NCBI GenBank assembly: GCA_013398055.1
Contig: VZRS01001447.1
Coordinates: forward strand, 1-64,000
Length of the DNA stretch: 64,000 bases
Origin: Ifrita kowaldi
Taxonomy: Eukaryota > Chordata > Aves > Passeriformes > Cinclosomatidae
Direction: 5' to 3'
In this document: positions 1 to 11,567 of the stretch, in pieces
How the letters are laid out: every line of letters begins with the position of its first letter
Numbering within the stretch: position 1 is the first letter of the stretch
Notes under the pieces: model-generated
Databases searched by the model: none
Seen by the model: only the letters and a program-made list of their open reading frames with translations
Told to the model about the DNA's origin: nothing
Translations under genes and position numbers: made by a program

Positions 1-2329
1 TTTTGGCCAAACCGGCACAGTAGCAGAAGACCCATTTGCTTTGCACTAATCCAAGGCACAAGGTAACAGAGAAATTCCTAAACAGGAAAAGCACAAAGAA
101 AGCATTATGCATTGTTATCATAACAACAACCATCATCACAAATAGGCCACAGGAACTCTCTGTGGACCATCTCCTCTGTCACACCTGTTGTTATTAATTT
201 TCTGTTTTGAATGGCAGTGACTTTGAGCATTCACTGCTGTGCCTGATAGGTTTGTACTCATGACAGGCTTGTAACTGTCCCTGTGCCAGGGAACTACCCC
301 CTGGCTGCCCCAGCAGAGTCTGCTATAACATGTGCTCCTTTCTTGCTCTGCGAGTTTTGCTGCTTGAATCCATCTATGCTTCCCTGCCTGGAAATGCTGA
401 GGAAAGGAGACTGGTCACTTCACCTTGCTCAGGCTGCTTGACACAGTACAATGCCTGTCTCTGCCAATGCTCAGATGTCTCTCAGCCATACTCAGAAATG
501 AGTTATTTTTCATGTAGCATCTTAAGAGCTGGTTAATTCCTCAGGAAAAATACCACAGGCTTCTATAAAGAAGTGCGAGGAGGAAGCCATTAGTAGAATA
601 CAGCAAGTTTTCATGATCCTATAATACCCAGGGCTATGTTAGCTAAATTCCAACTCTGCCACTGGGTTTTCTTGTAAGGAGAAAACCTGGAGAAAAGAAT
701 ACTGAACAACAATCCTTCTCCTGTAGCACAAACAATTGATAATTTTTCTTCACTAATAAGGCCCTTTACACATACACTACAGACCAATTATCAGGCATAA
801 TTAACCATAATAAACTGTAGGCATGAGACATTCATAGATTTTTCCATGAATAATAGGAATATTGTTAGCAAAGAAAAAAATGTATTCAAGTATATATCTT
901 ATTATTGGCCATGAAGCCATGAAGACATTTCTTTTCTCTTACAGCTGTATTTCAGATAAAATAAATAATATATAAAATAAAACCAAAGGTGATCTGACCT
1001 TCAATGACAGACTTTGTTCTCAGAATCTCAGAAACTTGCCTTTAATTGCCTTCTGTTTCTTCCACCAATCACTGATCATCAGGCTTTCCTCTCTTAGACA
1101 TCACTGTGAAATCCAGTTTATGGTCATAGACAGAAAACTGGGAATACTTGAGATTTCACAAAAAAAAGCATATTGGTACATACCTACACTGCTGCACTAA
1201 CACTTTACCTTCCCTCAAAGTATTTTTTTTTCATTGTGATTAAAAGAAGAACAAAAACAAAAACTTTGCTTTCAGAATGATTAAAGGTAGTGAGTCAGCC
1301 ATGAGTCATGAGCAGAGAGAAGGTAAAGGGCTGTTAGATCTGAAATCGCAAATGCTGCTACGTGAAGCAAAAGAGTAATGCCATTATGTTCAAATAACAG
1401 GCTCATGACCTCAATGCAGACAGACAGCAGCAAAAGACATGATCACACTCAGTAAGTTAGTAAGCTATTCTTTGATCTAAAAATTGTAGTTCCATTGTCT
1501 TATGGTATTTTTCTTTCCTGGCAAACATCTATAATTGCAATTTATGTGCTGATAAGTACTTGCATTCAAGGTTTGTGGAAAAAATATAAGTAGCAGAAAA
1601 CATCACAAATTCCATAGTGTTTAAAATGTTCCATGATTTTCTTTATTATTTTAATCTCTTTTTAATCAAACATTGCTAATACTGGGCTGTCTGTCTCTGC
1701 CACATTAAATGATCCACAAACTCTGTAGTGATACATCTTGAAGCAAAGAGACAGTGACAGCTAAAGCATGGTGCTGAAGGGACAAAAAGTAACTACAAGG
1801 AATTAATAACAAGGAAACAGGAGAGGGAGCAGAAACTGGGAAAAAGACAGTGCCATGTTAGTGAAATGTAAATAGAAAATGAATCATTAGAGGAAATGAG
1901 GCAAATACAAGTGAAATAAATAAATGTAACAGTAGCAATGTATGAACAGTGTATCGTGTTTTTGAATATTAGAAGAGCCTGTTGACTAATAGGAACAGTA
2001 AAGAAAGCAGGCACCTTTAGGTAAGCATTGGCTCCCATAAAAAAAAAAGAAAAAAAAAAAGAAAAATATTTGTGGATATGAAATATGTCACTATGTACCT
2101 CCACAAACCTAAGGAAAGCAGGAGAGGATATTTTGCAAGGATGAATAAATCCTTGAGAGAAGAGAAAAATGGAGAGAAAGAATAAAAGAGGAAGCAGTAA
2201 AAATATAGCAAGGGGTGGGGTGGAGAGAATTCATTTTGTATCGCTTTTCCATGCCAAACCATAAACACACGGACACTCAGCAGTTCATTTTTACTCAATG
2301 TTTCCACATTTTTCTGCTGTTTTCCATAG
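1..2329. other. AT-rich non-coding stretch
   Basis: No gene, recognisable transposon or RNA gene was seen here. The reading frames are short and overlap on both strands, as expected by chance. The stretch contains an interrupted poly-A tract near 2040-2065 and a pair of AP-1-like sites listed separately. A strong acceptor-like sequence near 943 is followed by stops in all three frames. Confidence 0.7.
1291..1308. promoter_or_regulatory. Paired AP-1/Maf-like sites one helical turn apart
   Basis: TGAGTCA occurs at 1291-1297 and again at 1302-1308. The start-to-start spacing is 11 bp, close to one DNA turn. TGAGTCA is the classic AP-1 (Fos/Jun) binding core, and the first copy is followed by GC, as in a Maf half-site. 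Whether any protein binds here is inference, and no promoter was identified nearby. Confidence 0.3.
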
Positions 2330-2406
2330 GTGGGGCAAAAAAGACAAAGAATCGAGCCAAGCTTTCCATTGGCCTTGATATTAATATGGAAGTGCTTCTC
2401 CAGCAT
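2330..2406 (+). CDS. Candidate internal exon, unrecognised product
   Basis: The left edge is a strong acceptor-like sequence: a long pyrimidine run ending CCATAG at 2329. The right edge is a donor-like CAT|GTGAGA at 2406/2407. The 77 nt between them are open when read with two leading bases (phase 1 in, phase 0 out), giving 25 codons with a basic start (AKKTKNRAK) and a more hydrophobic end (LSIGLDINMEVLLQ). A second frame is also open, so the frame is not certain. I do not recognise a family. No partner exon on this strand was found in the window. It could instead be a non-coding exon or chance. Confidence 0.25.
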
Positions 2407-5400
2407 GTGAGATATCTTATTTTAGCTTTATGTTGTGGTTTGTACCTGAGTTTCGAATGCGGTATTTTAGCACTTGTTTTCTCTATAGAAAGAGAAAATC
2501 CTGAAGTCCACAATACATCTCTTGTTTGCTTTGTCCAAACAGCTGGGGGTGGAAAGCAACACGGCATAGTGTGGTGAGGTCTGCTGAGAGTTACTGAGGG
2601 TCAGGGGCCCTCAGAGAGCCGGCTTGTGGCCTGCTTTGTTTGAATTCCAAACCGAATTGCTGGTCAAACACCAGCAGGGAACCAGGAAACCCAGCAAAAC
2701 TGCCTCATAGCCACTGTGTATGCCTGTGCTGGAAACAGAGGTTTTATGGAAAAAGGGTAGACCAAGAACAGTTTTTTCCCATTCAGCTTTAGCAATCCCA
2801 AGAGTTTAAAAACCATGAGTCAAGCCTCATGTAACCACTAGGGTGTTTTAAAAGGGAAAATGGTTCAAAATATTACCAATTAAAATGTTCTTGTCTGCCT
2901 TTTAGATTTTGAACATTCTATAGGTCTTGTTTTCAGCAGGCAAAAATATTTCTTCATTCACACAATTTCAGAAGCCAGAGTTTTAAGAATAACTTCAACT
3001 AAGGGCAACACATAACAGGCAATGCTTTGAGTACTCTCTTAGAGTTACTATTGCTCTTGATGAACTCCATTGCTGAGACTTAGCGTTTTTTTGTCACAAA
3101 TTAAAGAGGAAATAAGAAAAATCCTAACAACTCTTACCTTTGGTGCCATACAGTTTAGTAGTTTCTAATCACATGACTTAAATTCCTGAAAGCTCATAGA
3201 CATTTGTCTGTAAAAAGGGAGGTTTAAAATATCTGATCAACTACCTCCTTTAGGTAACGGTTTAAGTAATGAGGTCCTTAATCCCACAGATCTGAGAGAA
3301 AACTGAAGACAGCAAAGACAAGAGAAAGGGCCCTGACTCCTTTATACCTGGTAAGTTACAACGTTCACTGTCAGCATTTATCCACCAAAGTGCTCTGATT
3401 TTATTATACCAGAAAGGATACGATGCTAGCCACTCTCGGGAATAAGCAATCATGAAACTCTGTTAACCTATGCACTGCACCAAAGCTTGAGTTGCAGTAA
3501 ATATTGTATCATTCTTGTTTTCATAAAGGGAACGCTGTGCCCTGATTCTGAGGTCAGCAGCAAGTTTTCGGTGACTTGAATGGTGCAGGGTCAGGTCTCA
3601 AGTGACACAGGATTCAGCTGCTTACTTCTGGGTTTTTGGTAACTTGATATTGCTGTGGACATAGTCCAGGAAAGGCCATGTGTGGGGATGTAACATTACA
3701 ACAGCTGGTAGGAGCACGGGAATCACTTTTTAACAGCCTTGATGAAAAAAGGTTCTGTTTATCCACATTCTTCTCCTAAGGTGTACCACTGGGGAGTTTA
3801 ATAACAAACAAGACCAAAATGAAGTCTTACGCAACAGTGCAAATTACAAATGTTATTTATGAAGTTTCACACTTGGACAAGTGAGGCTAGGCTGTTAGTC
3901 TCTAGAATATTCTTGTTTCTAGAGACCTGAAAGAGTAGTTTGCCAAAAGAAAGATAGTTACTCCTACAACATCTATTAGTTCTGCATCAATATTTTGTTC
4001 ACTACTGCCCTCACATAATCCACCTTATTTCACTTGATCCCATCCAATTGTTCAAATTACACAATGTGGTCAAATTCTAAAGAAATAAGTAATGGAATAT
4101 TAAAAAGTTGAGGGGAGTAGGGTGACTTATCAAAATATCACTAATACATGCTAGCAATGAGCACTGTTTGCAGTTTACATTAAATTAATTCAATTAACTG
4201 CATGATATATATTAACTGCACATAATTCAATTCAGTGGCCAACTAGTCTCCAAAGTCTCCTGATTACTCCAACCCAGAGACCTTTGGGATGATTGTTGCA
4301 CGCTTTGCAGTGGATATAAAGACAGCATAAACTAGATCCAGTAGTGGTGTTAAGTGCCTAAAATATGAAATGACTTATATTTTTAAAAATTTGTGACAAG
4401 CAAGTTGACAGGGATATAGTTACTTCCCACATAGCTACTGAAAGAATGGTGCACAGGTGTTTCTAGGAGCTTGTCCCTAAAACTCTCTTCTCCAAGAAGG
4501 GCAAATCCTAGCTTTCAGTCTGTAGGCGAAGGATTGCTTATACATACCCAGGTGATGTTATTGTAAAGCACGAGTCCTGGACACCCACCACGAGTCTGTT
4601 CAAGCCTTCAGCCAGAGAAGCTGCTCTCAGACCTTACCGATCAGTATGCAATGTTGCACCTTGCTTTCAAACAACCTATACCCAATGGCAAGTCCCTGGA
4701 AATAGGAAATTTGTATCTAAAAGCCCTTGGAAAAGTGGAAATTTGTTTGGCCTCTGCTTTAATGACTAGGTTGTCCTCATCAGACACATTTTACATTTGC
4801 CTTTGAAATCACATTCCTTTCCTCATGTAAATACATGACATTCATTAGGACAGCTTTAAAATTAATTTAATTTTACTCAGTTCTTCATTGTTGTCCCTCC
4901 AAAATTGCCACTTTTCAAATGCAGAAAATGTTAAATTTTTGTCCTGTTTCTGTCTCTTTGAAGGATTTATTTTGATAAGGAAACTGACTTTCAATATGAT
5001 TCTTTCTTATGCCATATTAAACTGACCACGTCATCCTTAAAAATTTGGAAAATATAGGTGCACTAACTCCCAGGGCCACATAAGAAATTTGTGGATTTTC
5101 TTGTACTTATGGAATCAGATTCTGTTATTTTTTAAATAATCTATTAAATAACCATCATTAAGGTTCCTTGCAACCCAAACATTTCAATGATCCTATTTTA
5201 CGATTAACATGATACTATCACTAGACATTGCAACTATTTTATTTATACAGCATTAGTGTGTTTCTGGCAATTTATTGTAAACATCCAGTTACACAGACAG
5301 TGGCATCTGTTACAGCTAGAGACTGAAAATATGGATTAATTAAAAGTAGGCTGTGTCTAAATCTGAGGTGTCTGTTAGACAGCCATTAATATCATAAAGG

Positions 5401-6499
5401 AAAATGAAATGGGTAAAAAACCAGAACACAAACTCATTTTTAAATCCAGGTATTATTACTAGTTTCAAGCATCTAAGACTGACTTCATTTTTTAGCTACT
5501 TGACTTTAAGCACTTCTAAAAGGTTTGGAGCCAAATAAAGAGTTGGATGAGTGTGAGGAAAGAAAAACAAATCAGATCCAGTATTTTTGCCAGTCCTGCT
5601 GTTTGGAGACTCCCTCTACCATTTGTATTTAATTTTCCTATCTTAGTACAAACCGTCTTTCCAACAGCTCCTGAAAGACAAGACGTGCATCTCCCCTGAC
5701 ATCACCCGGCAGGAAATTACCAGAAATTAAGGGCTCAGCCTTGCAAATATTTTGTCTCGTGAGTGAGTGTCAGTGGGATACCCACGTGTAAATCCTGGTT
5801 CGATCACTATCTAAAGTTGGCAATGCAGGTGTATTCCGTAAATAACGCAGCCTAAACTGCATGTCTGCATTATATAACACATACATCAGCCAATTTTATT
5901 GAAGATGTTTCAACTCATACTAGGTCGAGTTATTTTATCATGCTGTTTTTAATCATTTTCTTGCCTCAAATACTCATCCTCATATAGCTGTATGTTATGA
6001 ACACTGAATTGGGCATGACATGGAGATTCCGGTGTAATTCAATCATTACAGAAAAAAATGGCATTCACATATGTTTATGTTTAGCCTCAATAAGAAGACA
6101 GTCAATCACTTTATACCAGGTTACATCAGATATGATTTTAATTATTCCTCTTGTGAAAAATACTTTTCACATATTATTACTGACAAAATCTCTGCAAAAA
6201 TGCAATTAGTTTTACATGGTTTCTAAGAATTTGTAATCCTATGAATAGAGAAATCTATGCTGTGAATGAATATTTGATTTAATTTGGGGAGAAATTAAAT
6301 ATTTCTCAAAAAAATCAAATAAAAATGAATATACCCCCTTAAGAATCTTTGAAACCTCCAAACAAAAATCACAAATCTCTCGTATCATAAGTGAACTGAT
6401 TGTAATTCAGCATGATTCATGGTTGATTAATTCCAAGGAACTTAGACGGTTATTCTAAAGTGCTGTTTCCATATTTAAGGTGATGTTAGATCTGCTCTT
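2407..6499. other. AT-rich non-coding stretch; possible 3' UTR at its right end
   Basis: No gene or recognisable repeat was seen. If the block at 6500-6580 is a terminal exon on the minus strand, the right part of this stretch would be its 3' untranslated region. A minus-strand AATAAA lies at 5897-5902, about 600 bp past the stop, but such hexamers are common in AT-rich DNA. A region near 3131-3200 has a donor-like and an acceptor-like edge on the minus strand but stops in every frame. Confidence 0.6.
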
Positions 6500-6580
6500 T
6501 CAGTGGTGTTTATCTTTGAATGGAGTGATCCGCTTCACAATTCGGATTCCCCAGAATGCAGCACAGAGGGAAAACAAGAC
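6500..6580 (-). CDS. Candidate 3'-terminal coding exon with hydrophobic segment, unrecognised protein
   Basis: On the minus strand a strong acceptor-like sequence (a long C/T run ending GTGTTTTAG) abuts position 6580. The next 81 nt read as 26 codons and a TGA stop at 6502-6500. The peptide starts with a short hydrophobic stretch (VLFSLCAAFWGIRIV) and ends in a basic tail (KRITPFKDKHH). That is the look of a membrane-anchored C terminus, although 15 residues is short for a full membrane span. The entry phase is 0, which fits the phase-0 exits of the candidate exons at 34846-34911 and 49922-50034. Another frame stays open for about 22 codons, so the coding frame is not unique. No family is recognised. 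Confidence 0.35.
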   Translation of the reverse strand, partial: VLFSLCAAFWGIRIVKRITPFKDKHH

Positions 6581-9500
6581 CTAAAACACAGAATTAAGAA
6601 TGAGAATGAGAAACATTATATGAGGTTTGTTTGGGCTTTTTTTTTTTTCTTTTAGTTCTATTGATCTGTAAATATAATGAATGGGTGAAAACAGAGAACT
6701 TGATTAAAAAAATAAAATACAAAAATTCTAGGTGTATGATAAATTCTCTTTAGAAAAATACGCTTTCTTTTTTCTACTACTCCTTATTGTGGACATTCCT
6801 GTTGAATTTTGACAAATGGTCTGAAGAATGCTGACACTGTAAGTTGCATGATAGGGTATGAATAAACTTAAACAGGATCTACAGCAAAAGAAATGTTCTA
6901 ACTGCAGTACAATAGATCAGTACTTATTCCCCAACCTGCTGTTTAAGATGAGATATAAGGCAGATTGAAAACAACTTAAAAGCGCAATACTCTTTATCTT
7001 GTCCTTGGCTCTCTGCAATTTTATTTTTTTTATCTGGTGAATTTAACGAGAGACCTAATAATTTTTTTTCAAAAGTTTATTTGCTGAAAACTGCGTTAGG
7101 ATGAGTAAGAAAAATTTCAGGGTAAAGTCTATATCAGGTAATAGTTTTGTCTAGAACCCACGACGGAGCAAGATAAAATGTGGATGCACATGTGTGCACA
7201 TGATATTTTGTATTTAAACATTTCTGAAAGAAACTTTTGTCTTTCACATAGAAAAATTTCTCTAACTTGGAAAATTGCAAAATTAAGGCAACTGTTACTG
7301 AAGTGACTTTTTTTTCTGTGAGTAAAACAAAACATTTTTTTTATACTGAAAGATATTTTAATCCTGTCATTTTTTGTTTGTTAGAAGAAACAGAAAATTT
7401 TGACAACAAATTTTTGAGTCAGGTTTTAGTAATTCTTTTTTCAGGTCTACCTGCAATCCAAAGGTGCTGACTAGAAGAGCTCTAATTTTAACATTAACAT
7501 AATTTAACATTCAATATTTAATAATGCATGGCCCAAAGTTCTACTTCTGTCTTCATCTACAGTCTCTCACCCAAGTACATGGGATCAGAATGTCCAACAT
7601 AAATAATGAATTACCATAATACCCAAAAGGTACTAATTTTTCACTCAGTGAATGCAGTGTCCGCTCTGATCCCTCTCGCACTCTGTTTGGGACAGGTATA
7701 GGCTTCATGCAATGTGGACATTAGGTGTATGCTCTGCATGCTTAGTAGCACAAGATGAAAACAGCACAGCATAGGAGTAAGTAGAATTCAAATAACATAA
7801 AATTATGAAACTCCAAATCTCATTCAATTCTTATGAATTTCAATTATTTTCATTGAAGGCTTTAATTCTACTTGAGCAGAGGTAGGCTGTCTACTGTATT
7901 TAAAACCTCTGATGATGCTGTTGGTGCTGTAGTTGTGGTCCTATTTGTAAGACTCATAAAATGCTCACCAAAAGATTTTTTGTAAGAGTTTCAGACTTTA
8001 GGTATGAAAGATATAACTTCTTGTTATTTTCTTTCATTATCACAAATACCTAGTAAACCTGTATAGCTCTATTTTTACAGCTAGGGAAAGGGAAGTCTTT
8101 TTAAGCAGTACTGCAGTCACAGTCTGCATGTTTTGTGGGATTTTTCTATGCTGAGATGCTCTGCAGAAGAAATCTAACTACAAACTACTATCTGTATTCC
8201 TGATTTGGCTGTTATGCAATTGAGATGAGTGTAAATCATGATGTACATAAAACGATGAGTTACACACAACATGCTCTTACTGTGGAAAAATTCTTTGTTG
8301 TGCTATCTCCAGAAACAGAACTTATCCACTTGTCATAATTAGTACTTCTTTGACACATTAATAAACTTCTTTCATTCCTCACCTCAGAAATTTCACTCCT
8401 ATTCCTGGAAGATGCATTAAATATAAAACTATTTCATTTTCAGAAGAAGCACATTTAATGACTGAGGTGCAGGGCATTCGTAGGGGATTAATGACTGTTG
8501 GGAGAAGATCATGATCACCTGAAGAAGCACAGCCATGGGCCATTAAGCCCCAGGAAATGTCCTCAGCTAAAGATGGTTATTGCTATTAGAGCCTGAAAAT
8601 GAACAAAATATCTCGGGTGAATTTCCCTTTGTTAAATGAAGTGATGCAGTTTCTTCTTTGTTAATTAAATTCTTTATTGTGAATTTCCTAAAGCACGCAA
8701 TCAATGCTTGTGGGGGAGTATTTCAAATTGCAGTTATTATATCCAGAATGGAAAACCACATACTGCAAACTGTGGATCTGCAAAACTAGTTTGGCTTCAC
8801 AATTCTACGAAAGTATTGATTCACTGCCTATCAATGTCAGGACTGCCAGTACTTGATGGAAATATCGCATTCAGGAAACAATAATGCTGCAAGGTTCTGG
8901 GGAGTGGAGGGGTTAAGAAAAACCCAAACATCAGGATAAAAAATTAAGGGGCCACATCCTCGCTTGCATGAGAGCAGCTCTGGCTGTCTCTACTGCTCTA
9001 ATGCTGACCTGCCCTGAACAGAGCCAGCTGTATGGGGCTACCAAGCAGAAACTTGCTGTGTAGGTTGGAGTTCAGTTTCTCTTGATTGCTGCTACATATT
9101 TTGGAGTTACAAGGCTTGACCCACTCACATGAATTGTGCAATCAGGTGATGTCAGGAATGGAAAGCTGAGACAATACGTGCCAGAACTCTGAGCAGAAAA
9201 TAGTGTGGGCAGCAGGAAGCAGCAAAAGAGCATTCCACCAGGCAAGCTGAACTATAGTTGACCAGTATTTTTCTAATGCCCTTGGGAAAAAATATTTCCT
9301 GAATCCTATGTGCAGATATTTTGTATTTTCTACTCAACACTCTCACACACTAACAAGTTAGGTTTTTTTCTTGGTTGTTTGGTTTTGGGTTATTTCACTT
9401 TCTAAATTATTATCACAGAAATTCTCATTCCTTCTTATATTGTCCAAACCCACCAATATTTTTCCTTTGATAAAAATATTCACATATCGGCTTCATATTT

Positions 9501-10249
9501 CAGCCGGTTTTGAAATAAAAAGAGAGAATTAAGTAGCATACCTTTTTCTTTTTTACACTGAAAAAGTTCCCCCACAAACAATATGACGTAAGAACAATAG
9601 TTTTACTTCTGTCTTGAAGTGAAAAATTACTGTGGACAGTAGTCATATATGGAACAAGCCTAAAAGCAGAATTTCTCACAACCCTATATTTAGCCAAGTT
9701 AAATGCAAACTTTTTGTCACCTTAATATAAACACTTGTTACATTTACCTGTTCAAGTAACTACAGATTAATTATAGACTGTCCTTTAGACTGCTGGAAGA
9801 GTACAAATATTTATATTACCTCCTTTCATACAGTCTATTTCCATACAGACCATGTTCGGTCCCTGAATAAGTCTACAGAAATGCAAATAACATTATTCAC
9901 AAGAACGAAGATGGCTTAACTAATGGATTGACTGCAGGACTGAGTCTACTCTTCACAGGAAATTCCCACTGGAGCAATCGAAGTTTATTAGGCTGTAAAG
10001 TACTTTAAAATCATTAGCTAAATTCAGGCACCCACTTCTGCATGATTAGTTTTGTTCCTGGACACTAATGTTGTTTTCTGCCATTTTCGTTTTGGTAATG
10101 TCTTTGTATATCTGAGATGCCTAGACATGTTGTCTTTCCTCCTGCAGATTTCATCTGGATAGAATTAGAAGGGTTTAGACATTGGTCTAAAAATGTAGAC
10201 AAATGTCCAAAGCTAGTTCTGCTTTAAGGAGGGGGAAGAGTCTCAAGCC
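6581..10249. other. AT-rich non-coding stretch
   Basis: No gene was seen. A 12-T run lies at 6637-6648. The part at 8400-8720 has lower sequence monotony, with TTAATTAA-type homeodomain cores and balanced composition, and could be a conserved non-coding element. That is a guess from appearance only. If the minus-strand gene is real, this is intron. Confidence 0.6.
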
Positions 10250-10298
10250 ACACCACCTCAGATCCTTTCCAACCTAAATCATTCAATGATTCTCTGAC
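10250..10298 (+). mobile_element. CR1 LINE 3'-end fragment
   Basis: The sequence TCCTTTCCAACCTAAATCAT followed by TCAATGATTCTCTGA matches the 3' tail of avian CR1 retrotransposons, with a degenerate terminal octamer repeat. Only the tail is recognisable and the 5' limit is uncertain. The element is non-coding and inactive. Confidence 0.75.
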
Positions 10299-10565
10299 AT
10301 TTTGCAGATTCTGCCCAGGCATGTTCACTCCAAATTTTGCTGCAGAGACAATCTGCAACTGTTATTTGCAACTTCTGGGGTACAACACCATATGAATGGG
10401 CATGTTTATTAAACTGAATTCTCTGAACACCTCTGTGCTGGATAATGTATTCTTAGCTCTGGAGAGGGCTCAGTAAGATCAGCACATCCATAAAATTCAT
10501 TAAGTTTGCTGTTCACATCATAAAGTGGACCTGGTACTGGCAAACATGATAAACAATTAGTCCCC

Positions 10566-10607
10566 TCAATGTGATGCTGAGAATTGTCAATGTGATGTTA
10601 GAGTTGT
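10566..10607. repeat. Two-copy 21-bp tandem repeat
   Basis: TCAATGTGATG starts at 10566 and again at 10587, a period of 21 bp. The second half of each unit has diverged (CTGAGAATTG against TTAGAGTTGT). This is a minor local duplication with no sign of function. Confidence 0.5.
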
Positions 10608-11489
10608 TGAACTGATACTACAAAACAAACATGATTAAGGCTCTTTTTATATTCTTTATATACAAATTTGGACATGGCTTCTTCACAGGCATAACACATA
10701 ATTTCATACCATCAATAGTAATGATAGTGTGAGTTTTAGACTTTGAGAAGGCTATGTCTGGGTAATGTCATTGTCCTTTCCAACTAAGGATGGAGATCAC
10801 AGACTGATACAAAGGTTAAAAAATTGCTAATATCAGTTACAAAGTGGTTGAATAAACTACTCCAGATTTCACAAGTACCCAAATGATGCGTTTTTCACAA
10901 ATACCATGTTCCCCCCCATTTCTCTACAGAGGACTGTTACAGGTGCTGAAATACAAAGAGACAGAAAAATTATATCTCAGAAGGTGGGAAAGAGGTTTAC
11001 CATTTCTGGGAGTCAGGATTTGGATAACAAATCATGGATCTTTATTCTCAGTACAATGTTTGGAGACGAGCAGTCTGAGGCTAGTAGAGAAATGCCATGA
11101 CATTAACAGCAAATCCAGAAATCACTAATCTTGTACAGTGCACAGTTCAAGAAGATTGCACTATCAAAAAAGTTGCAATCATAATAGATGGAAAGGGAAA
11201 CTAGGAAACAGGAAGGTTCCTCCTCTGTGTGATGACTACCTTATACTTAGAAATATATGGAGAAGAAAGGGGGAAGCTGATTTTTCTTTTTTTTTTTGGT
11301 GAAGGAACTGTGGATACAAGGGAAAACTACAATAACAGTGGCTTCACACCTTATGTTATAGATGTCTTTAAAAGTAGCAGATGTCTGGAAATACTCCATA
11401 AGGGTTTATGACACACATTCAGACTACTGGTGAAGCAGGTCTCACAGATCCAGCACGCCCCTGACCTAGAACAAAGTATTTGATGTCTC

Positions 11490-11567
11490 TGCTCAGTGCA
11501 GGCAAGGCGGAACCAGACTATCTTTAAAGGTCCCTTCCAAGCCTACCTATTCTATGACTCTATGATC
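11490..11567 (+). mobile_element. CR1 LINE 3'-end fragment
   Basis: The sequence AAAGGTCCCTTCCAAGCCTA followed by CCTATTCTATGACTCTATGA is the characteristic CR1 3' end, with two near-copies of the ATTCTATG octamer. The start is approximate. This is a dead fragment of non-coding LINE tail. Confidence 0.9.

Noticed and set aside
5783..5812. tRNA B-box-like GGTTCGATCAC
   Set aside because: No A box, acceptor stem or cloverleaf can be drawn around it, and no SINE body is recognisable.
10148..10227. Strong acceptor-like TCCTCCTGCAG followed by 25 open codons and a stop
   Set aside because: It runs into the CR1 tail region and has no partner exon. One good acceptor with a short frame is expected by chance.
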